Below are positions 56,428 to 64,000 of a stretch of 64,000 nt of DNA, one piece after another. The DNA is from Irpex lacteus (Eukaryota > Basidiomycota > Agaricomycetes > Polyporales > Irpicaceae), in the NCBI GenBank assembly GCA_001986395.2, contig MQVO02000021.1, positions 310,001 to 374,000 of the forward strand, written 5' to 3'. A program made the position numbers and the translations under genes. The notes under the pieces are model-generated. The model was not told the DNA's origin. It saw only the letters and a program-made list of their open reading frames with translations, and did no database searches. How positions within the stretch are numbered: position 1 is the stretch's first letter; every line of letters begins with the position of its first letter.

Positions 56428-57712
56428 CTACTCCTCGTCAATGGGGTTCCAGCTGATCGGGTCCTGTGGCCTATTGTTCAGAGCCTCGATGTCCTCCGCG
56501 GACAGCTCGAAGTCATACACATCCGCATTGGAGGCGATGCGCTCGGGAGTGGCAGACTTTGGGAGAGGGATGTATCTGTATGCATTCCATTATTTCTATG
56601 CCCTCTTTTCTTTGTAGCGGATAACGTCAATCTTACCCTCGCTGAAGGGACCACCGTATGAGCACGTGTTCCGGCCTTTTCTTCACCTTCTTTGCTATCT
56701 CCTGCAAGATGGGGTCACTGAAATCACCTCTCACGATCGGGCAAAAGGCCTCAAGCAAAATTCCATGTCCTCGCAATACTTTGCAATAGGGTCTTGTCTG
56801 CAGAAAGGATGGAGCTGAAGCCAACAAATGCAGAGACATAGTCAGTATCATGCGCTAAAACGAAGACCCGCGATACAGGAATGTGTCAATACCCACCTCG
56901 ATCTGATTAACTGCCGGAAGCTCAAGCCCAGCTTCGCGGATTTCTTTCAGGTGTTTAACATTGCTAAATATCATACAGATGGTATTAGTAGGATAGTTTC
57001 AGGGAGTTGAAAGACACACAAATTAGACACTCCGATGTCGCGTGCTTTTCCCTGGGCTTTAGCCTCTATGAGAGTTTTGTAGATATTGAGACGGCATTCT
57101 TTGCCTCCGTGGGCACTGTGCATGAGCCACAGATCGACGTAATCTAAGAATTATGTGTAATGCTATGCATAGATAGGGAGAATGTCCAATTTGCAGGGCA
57201 TACCGGTTTCAAGCTCTCTCAGAGACTTCGGAATGCTCGAAGCTGGGTCGGTCGAGCCACTGGGAATCTTTGTAGCTGTCCCAGGAATGCAGGGTAGTCA
57301 GGAAGGAGAAGATGGAGACCGAATAAACTCACTAATGAAAACGTCTTCCCTTGATAGCCCACTGTCTCGCACCGCCTTGCCAACAGCTGCTTCGTTAGCA
57401 TACCATTCAGCCGTGTCGATATGTCTGATATGGACGAAGTGAATAGTGCACGGACAACCGACGAAATAGAATGAGCACAAGTTTTGATGCAGTACTGGAG
57501 GTAGCGTACCGATACCCGCGTTTTAACGCAGCCAGGACAGCCGGGTAGGGTTCATCGTTCCTGTACACGCCAAATCCCAGTCGCGGAATGGAGTGACCTA
57601 TATCGCCAGAACGTTGTAGGTCACTGGCACTGGCATGGCTACATCACAGAATGAAAAAAAAAAAATACGCACCAGAGGGTAGTGCAGCGGTAGATGTTAT
57701 TGTGAGGGCCAT
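56428..57712 (-). pseudogene. Aldo-keto reductase gene with a one-base frameshift
   Basis: NADPH-dependent carbonyl reductase family. Starts MALTITSTAALPSG at 57712. Blocks in order are [38 protein letters not shown] (catalytic Asp and Tyr), VFITTKIPSGST (Lys), DYVDLWLMHSAHGGKE (His), GKARDIGVSNF, LELPAVNQIE, LHPFCRQDPIAKYC and HGILLEAFCPIVRGDF. The C-terminal part is KKRPEHVLIRWSLQRG, YIPLPKSATPERIASN and AEDIEALN, with a stop at 56428-56430. Between IAKYC and HGILLEAF the reading frame changes within one exon (near 56763-56772), consistent with one lost base, and the original frame stops soon after. Everything else is intact, so it is a very young pseudogene or a base-calling error. Confidence 0.82.
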
Positions 57713-59279
57713 GCTTGTCGCAGCGTGTTGCTCAGGTGTCTGTGGTCTAGTCACGAAGGCAATTTAGTTGGTTACTGCAGGACTCCGTTATATACTCGCC
57801 ACAGGTCACTTGTAAGAACTAGAGGAGTGATGAGACAGTGCGCCCGACTGCTTGAATGAGTCGATCGACATCTACACACGAATGTCACGACTGTGTTAAT
57901 AGACCAGCGCACTGGAGACAAAATCCGTTTCGGTATTGGTGAGTACTAGTCATGCGGCCGAATTGAACCCTCGAAGACAACATGCCATAAACCTGTTACG
58001 AAATCCAGTGGCCGTCCTTGTATCTTGCGTTTCATCATAATCAGCGAGCGCATATCTGTCATTTAGGTTTAAATTGGGAGGCTTTTTCAACCAAAGTCCT
58101 GGATCACTTCATGATTCGAGCTTCACAAGAGTCAGGCTGTTACTAGCCGAGAAGCGAAACAGAAAAACGGCCAGACCAATGGAAGTGGGCACATGGTCGA
58201 AAAGGAGCTGTGTGAGCGACGATGGGGAACGATGGTCTGGACGCTGGCAGGCGGGTGGCAATGACTGGTAGTTTCTATAGGTAGGACAAGCGCTTGTCAA
58301 GAGATACTGTTTTTCGAAGAGAGCTTATGTACCGAGCCGAGGACCAGGAGTCTGACTGGCTTGCACTTGTGTGGAACACTAAGTTGTAAAGATAAATAAA
58401 CTGACTCGGAGGTCAGATCTCAAGGCACATCATCATGGTCTCGACGTGGCGCACCTAAGGATATTCGCTGATATGAGTTTACAATATTGTTGTTTTGCCC
58501 TACGATCATACGAGTGCGGTAAGTGACTCGAAAGGCAGAGTAAATCCGTCACGGCGTGCACGGCGCACGCTGGCATCAGCGCGTCATGCAGCTCACACAA
58601 TCCAGTCATCGTCAATATATGGCACACTGGCATGCGTGTTACAGGTGTTGCTGCTGTTGTTCTGTTTACTATGTATGACCGTTTCGTAACTTGAGGTTGA
58701 GTCGATATCGAAATCGGAAATACCGTGAGCCCCGGTCATGGCTCAGAGCCCCAAACGTTGCTGAACCACCCAGATGATAAAAGCCAGGCTCTAGAGGAGT
58801 AATCATTGCTTCTAAGCCAGTATCGTATTCATAATTAGCATGACAAACCTACCGGTATTGTGGACAAGTATGAGCAATCTCAGTTCTTGCTCTATGCTTG
58901 CACCTGAAACTGAAAGCAATTGCAACTTGCAATTGCAGCGCATCTGAGGCGCTAATTATGCTTTGTCAGCAATAAGGACCTCCACTGGCAGGGCGATGCT
59001 GATACTGTAATCGAACTGCCGACGTCGACGCCGCATTTCAGAAAATACCGCGACTCTTCGCCAGGAACTCCGGGCCCTCGCGTTCATAATTTACTCGTAA
59101 GCATGCGTACCCTTCATTAATATCACGTTACATGTATTTAGAGTGTTCTATAGATCTAGCCATACGCAGTCTCAGTTAAATAAAGCTTGCTAGGAGAGGT
59201 GAGGACGTAGGCATGTTCCTTTTAAGTTCGCGTCTGTTCGATTGTGGGGCCAAAACCAGTTAAACCTCAAGCATTCCTA
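57713..59279. other. Long intergenic stretch, no gene called
   Basis: About 1.6 kb. A run of A residues lies at 57654-57664 inside the first intron of the reductase, just left of this stretch. Short frames only, none with a family signature. Confidence 0.4.
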
Positions 59280-61353
59280 CTATCTGGCCTGTACTATCCG
59301 CGATTTCACTCGACTTCGACGACTGAGTGTGTTTTCCTTCATCCTACCGGACGCACTGTCATTCGGGTGTACTTGGGAACCTGAAGGACGTGCATTACTC
59401 ACCCATTTGTCGCCTTTGATCGTAGTGTCTTGCAAAACGTGAATTGCTGCTCCCTGATAGAATATAGTTAGTCGAAACGACCACACTGTGTGTAGAATGT
59501 CGGTACTTCAACGTGGGCCGAGCTGTCTGACAACTGGGACAGTTCAAGGGACACCCCATTCTTTCCCGCAATGCCGCGGATGCTCTTCCGAGCATTTAGC
59601 CTGTACAGTATTCGTCAATCCTAGTGCTTCATAACCAACACGAATGGTTCTTACATAGCCAGCATCGAATTAGCGTTCACTGATACACAGGTAAGTAACT
59701 CGAAATTTAAGTTTATTCGCGACCAGTGCTTACATTTTACGACTATCTGCAGAACGCCACAGTAGGCTAGGGTGGTCTTAGATTTGTTGTACTGTTAGGT
59801 GAAGTTGAATACAGATATACGCATAATTGAAATAACGATTCTTACCGTGATCAATGCTATGATGTTCACCAGCCTGTATGAAAACGATGAATGAAGCATT
59901 TGTTCCAAACATGTCATGTACTTACACAGTCAAAGCCCCAGCAGTGATGGCGTAATACGTCAATTTCAGCAGAATCTTTTTGGTGCTCCTGGAAGACGAA
60001 ATACAGAGGTTAGTACTGCTCTTCGAATTCGCTGCTGTGTGTGGATGATGTGACCCATAGCACACACCTGGTATGGGCAGAAGAGCGGCTCTTGGATATG
60101 AAGTAATACGTCAAAGCAAAAGCGATTGAGAAATCCACGATTACGTTGAGACCAAGTGTTGCATTTAGATAGACCTGAGATCAAGTACGGAATGAGAAGT
60201 TTGGAAATGAAGCGACTATATGCGGGCCGAGCGTACGTCAAAGAGCTTTTGGCCTCCTAAGGCTTCCCATGTGTCATAGAAGCAACTAGTCTTGGTTAGT
60301 TAGGCCTCTTATGATAAGGATTTAAGCATCGATACATACAGGAAAGAGACTGCCCCTGATATGTGATGATGCCCAAGTTGTAGTGGCTTGTCAGAATGGT
60401 TCTACCAGTAAAATCCTCAACTCACTGAAACCGATAGCTAAAATACGTGACATTAGGTCTGCAATTAATCAGTCGCGGGATTGCTTACCGATCCGAGTCA
60501 ATTGCATAGAGACCTGGTCACCATAGATTTGCTTAGCGGAGACAAGATCAGAAATTGCTGTGCTACTCACGAGAGCGAACAAGAGTGTCCTATTTTGACT
60601 GACTGGATCGGAGGATCGATAGTCAATGTTTGTACGAGAGAAAAATGGCTTTAGACACTTACCACACCATACACGGTAGATATAGTACCTGGGAATGCAC
60701 GACATATCAGTTGCCCGCTACCCGTGTAAGTTTACGCGTATTGCGTATACACTTACGACTGTACGATCGGATCGATGGTGTGCTAGTATCCGTATGAAAA
60801 TCAATACTATTACAGCGATCAGAATGCACAGCGCACCTCGAGAAAGATCCAAAGCTAACAGGGAAGCAGGATGCAAGATAAAGTTAGCACACTGGTAATA
60901 TAGATGTGAATTGACGAAAAACGAACCACGAAGCTCCTATTAGAGTATCAGCAAGTGCAGCGACATATATGAAGTGAGAAGGACAGACCAAACAACATGC
61001 AGGAGTTTGGATGCATCCGCAAAGTCAATGACCAGGTATGTATAGAGAACATGTATACTGGTAGCAACATGAATTGTTTCCAATACGCTGACATAGAACA
61101 TTAGTGTGCAAGTCACACCCCCATTGCCATGCCGGCTCACCAGAGCATAAGCACAACAGCTCTGAGAGCAGGATGATCCCGGTAAGTTGTGAAGTAGTAG
61201 TATACCTGAGCACCGAAGAGACCATATAGCCTGGTGTGATTGCAAGGTAGTCAATGCACCAAGCTTGTACGTGTAGACAAAGACTCACATGAAAACAATG
61301 CAGAGAATAGCGAAGCACGGTCCCAAAAATGTTTCAGCGTTCGGACCTTCCAT
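59280..61353 (-). CDS. Seven-helix membrane protein of the DUF6534-type family, member E
   Basis: Starts MEGPNAETFLGPCFAILCIV at 61353. The blocks are LYGLFGAQVYYYFTTYRDHP, CVLETIHVATSIHVLYTYLV, STKKILLKLTYYAITAGAL and NANSMLAM, with a tail beginning LNARKSIRGIAG. The region between (about 59990-60900) holds the small exons, which I did not resolve individually. A last intron using the GTACCG donor near 59505 would bring in AAIHVLQDTTIKGDKWV, matching the tails of members A and B and moving the stop to 59280. Without it the frame stops at 59468. It is closest in style to member A (same TYRDH and VLYTYLV/MYTYLV forms), although it lies 46 kb away. TATATAAA at 61405-61412 lies about 52 bp upstream. 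Confidence 0.72.
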
Positions 61354-62305
61354 GTTTAGGAGTGGATTTCACTGAGCTGACCACCCATTGGTGGAGAGGC
61401 GCGGTTTATATAGCGTGCAGGCTGAAAGGTACAGCACCCATGCACGTATCCAGGATGTTGCTCGGCCGATGTCCTAGCGCGCGAAGCACAAGTTGGGTTT
61501 GATTATCAGACCAGGTAACCTCTGCGAGTCGGCAATGAGACGAGATGAATCAAGTCCCTCGGCAGACTTCCACTGAGGTGCGCTGGCGGTTAACTGATAA
61601 GGAATATTACCATGATCTGTAGCGTTCCGTGTGTCATGGAAAGTACTGAGCTGAACTCTGTGTTTGATTAGATTCACTTACCTGAGAGTCATGGTGGTAA
61701 GACGCGCCTCCGTGTGGAGGATGTCCACTTCTAGCCGCAGAGATGTGCATTGCGAGAAGAGACATCCACAATTTCGGGTGATCACAATCTCTCCTTGTAA
61801 ATAGAAACTCCTCAGTTAAAGCGCCACTAATCTTGAACGAAATATCACTTACAGGAACGGCTCAATTGAACAAGTTTGTACGTTAGAGCATTGCAGCATC
61901 TGAAGAAGTTGATAGGTGACATGGACTATTGTTAGATCATAGAACATAACGAGAGATGAGTTGTACGATCAGAGAGATGTATTCTGGGATACCGAAACAA
62001 GGTAGAGAGAGATGTCGTTTGATTACGTCGCGGGGCCAACCACGGATGTGCAATCTATCACCGAGGAGTGTACTTAGAACCTAGGATGTGTAGAGCACTT
62101 AGATGAGACCTAAGAGCGGTTGCCCACGAGAATATCCCCTTGATTCAATGATTACGACCACGACCACCGATTGATGATAATCCTAGCATAATAGTCGAGG
62201 CAAGCGTCGTGTAGTCATGCATTAGTACCAGAGCGACCAACGCACAAAGAGAACCCGATGCTGATAAGAGAGGAACAGAAGTGGGAAAGCAAGACCACAG
62301 ACTTC
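61354..62305. other. Promoter of member E and 3' flank of the tryptophan synthase gene
   Basis: Apart from the TATA box and an ATTGG (inverted CCAAT) motif near 61387, I see no feature. Confidence 0.4.
61405..61412 (-). promoter_or_regulatory. TATA box of membrane-protein member E
   Basis: TATATAAA on the minus strand, about 52 bp upstream of the start codon, with an inverted CCAAT box about 20 bp further up. Confidence 0.55.
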
Positions 62306-64000
62306 TTATTTGTCTGTAAATAGCTCAGATACTTGTTGCAAGTCTTTGTCTCCTCCGCCGGATAGACACTAGGAGCGCTGAATCAATGCGACCAGTGATC
62401 ATAATGGCACGGCGTACTCACGACTACGACGTTCCTTTCTTTTGGAAGGGACTTTGCAAGTTGTAAACCTTCCCAGATAGCATGCGATGCTTCGAGGGCT
62501 ATAATACGTTTAGCACGAGAATGTGAAATACGGTGAAGCTTGCGCTGCATACCTGGGATGATACCTTCAAGCCGTGATAGCATCTTGAACGCACGCAATG
62601 CCTGTTCATCTGTTGCTACAACATAGTCCGCTCGTTCCATGTCTTTCAACCAGGCGTGTTCAGGTCCAACCGCCGGGTAATCCAACCCTGCACAAATTGT
62701 ATGTGTGTCCGCAGTATGGCCGGTAGCCGACTGCAAAACGTATGTTTTGACACCATGGAATACACCTGGCTGTCCCCTTGCCAAGGTCGCGCAATGTTTG
62801 TTGCCGTCCAGTCCCTGGCCACCGGCTTCAACGCCGACCAACTTGACAGCTTTGTCGCCGATGAAATCGAAGAACGCACCGATGGCGTTACTGCCTCCGC
62901 CAACACACGCCACCACAGCGTCTGGTAGTCGTCCGATCTCGTCGTGCAATTGCATCTTGATCTCCTGTCCAATAATCTTTTGGAAGTCCCTAACAATTGT
63001 TGGAAACGGATGCGGACCAATCGCGGAGCCTATAAGATAGTAGGTGCTGGCCAGGTTTGTTACCAAATCGCGCATTGCATCGTTGACGGCATCCTTGATG
63101 GTACATGAGCCGGTTTTCACAGGAGTAACCTAGAAAATAACTCAGTGGGCGGATAATGGACAGAGAAGGAGACACACTGTAGCACCCAACATGCGCATCT
63201 TCTGAACGTTAAAGGCCTGGCGTCGAATGTCCTCAGTGCCCATATACACCACACATTCCATGTCGAAGCGAGCGCATGCGGCGGCAACAGCTACACCGTG
63301 CTGACCACTGCCTGTTTCTGCGATGATACGTGTCTTGCCCATACGGCGAGCAAGGAGCAGTTGACCGATGACGTTGTTGATCTTATAAGATCCAGTATGG
63401 CAGCTATACACAACGAGGGCTTTAGCGTAGTGGAATGGCCAACTATTGTAGAGACGTACAGGTCTTCCCGCTTTAGCCAGATAGTCGCACCTCCGGTCTG
63501 TTCGGAAAGTTTATCCGCCCTATACAATTTGGACGGTCGGTTCATATATCCATAGAAGCTTCGGAACTCTTGCCAGAATCCGGGGTCATTCATAGCAGAC
63601 TTGTGCACCTGCTCGAGCTCCCCAAGGCAGTGCATCAAGCTTTCAGGAACGAATTGGCCTCCAAATTCTCCGAAACGGGAAGGAAGGACGCTGAAGTCAA
63701 GCTGAGGACGGACACAAATCCCATTTCCGGGATGTGTATGGGCGTTCAATTGTCCCTTCAGAGAGATTTCCCGGCAATAGGCTTCTACAGTTTTCGCCAA
63801 GAGCTCTTTTGAGGACTCTTTGATGATCGTTACAAGCCTGCTTCCAATAACCACGCCATCTGCGCCAGCTTCCGCAGCAACTTCAAAGTGCCGACGCGTA
63901 GCGATGCCGAATCCAACCGCGAGAGGAATCGTAGTATGCTGTCGTATGCTGCGAAGGATATCTGGGAGGGCAGCGTTCAATTGCCCATGGATTGAGGACC
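62306..64000 (-). CDS. TRP5: Bifunctional tryptophan synthase (alpha C-terminal part plus beta domain; runs off the right edge)
   Basis: Last two steps of tryptophan synthesis: indole release by the alpha domain and PLP-dependent joining with serine by the beta domain, fused as in other fungi. The window holds the end of the alpha domain ([31 protein letters not shown]) and the linker. The beta domain follows: [24 protein letters not shown], a 56-nt intron, then [18 protein letters not shown] with the PLP lysine at 63382-63384. [26 protein letters not shown] phosphate loop ([14 protein letters not shown]), [10 protein letters not shown] and ALEASHAIW complete the core. The last exon gives [17 protein letters not shown], with a stop at 62306-62308. 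The residue before the PLP lysine is Tyr and the residue four before it is Cys, where the family has His and Asn. The N-terminal alpha part lies outside the window. Confidence 0.92.

Noticed and set aside
1..64000. tRNA, rRNA and CRISPR features
   Set aside because: No segment showed a tRNA B-box with matching arms (the few GATTCGAA-like hits lack stems), no rRNA signature, and no regularly spaced repeats.

Overview
The window looks like nuclear DNA of a filamentous basidiomycete, most likely an Agaricomycete. The genes carry many short introns of about 50-70 bp with GT..AG ends. Several families are typical of mushroom-forming fungi: a multi-pass membrane family I take to be DUF6534, a basidiomycete FAR1/MULE-like zinc-finger family, and a fused tryptophan synthase. 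The transposons (Ty1/copia, hAT, CACTA-like, Mutator-like) also fit. I see no bacterial features, CRISPR array, rRNA or convincing tRNA gene. Exon boundaries come from reading splice sites and conserved protein blocks by eye, so gene ends are good estimates rather than proven.

Layout. 0-7.4 kb: a 3'-truncated unknown gene, a transposase-like zinc-finger fragment, a UV-damage endonuclease gene (UVE1), a GFA/CENP-V enzyme gene broken by a Mutator-like element, and a small membrane-protein gene. 7.4-8.7 kb: a CACTA-like non-autonomous element. 9.0-12.2 kb: two tandem short-chain dehydrogenase genes. 12.9-14.9, 25.1-33.4 and 59.3-61.4 kb: five members of one seven-helix membrane family, three of them in a head-to-tail array. 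17.3-18.5 kb: a transposase-derived zinc-finger gene. 19.0-23.1 kb: phosphoinositide phospholipase C.

36.0-41.9 kb holds a nearly complete, apparently recent copia retrotransposon with 226-bp LTRs that differ at one base and a 5-bp target duplication. Its protease and integrase reading frames are joined at an in-phase GGGTTTT slippery heptamer. A truncated hAT transposase fragment is inserted in its RNase H region.

43-54 kb is a conserved housekeeping block: class 3 aldehyde dehydrogenase, serine carboxypeptidase, mitochondrial ribosomal protein uS7m, a NIPA-type Mg2+ transporter and a nuclear protein with two PARP-type zinc fingers. 54-57.7 kb is decaying: a relic of tryptophan synthase, a small secreted protein gene with a frameshift, and an aldo-keto reductase gene with a frameshift. 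The window ends inside the intact-looking tryptophan synthase gene, which has an unusual residue beside its PLP lysine.

The genes do not form one pathway. The main themes are expansion of a lineage-specific receptor-like membrane family and repeated transposon and pseudogene turnover between conserved genes.
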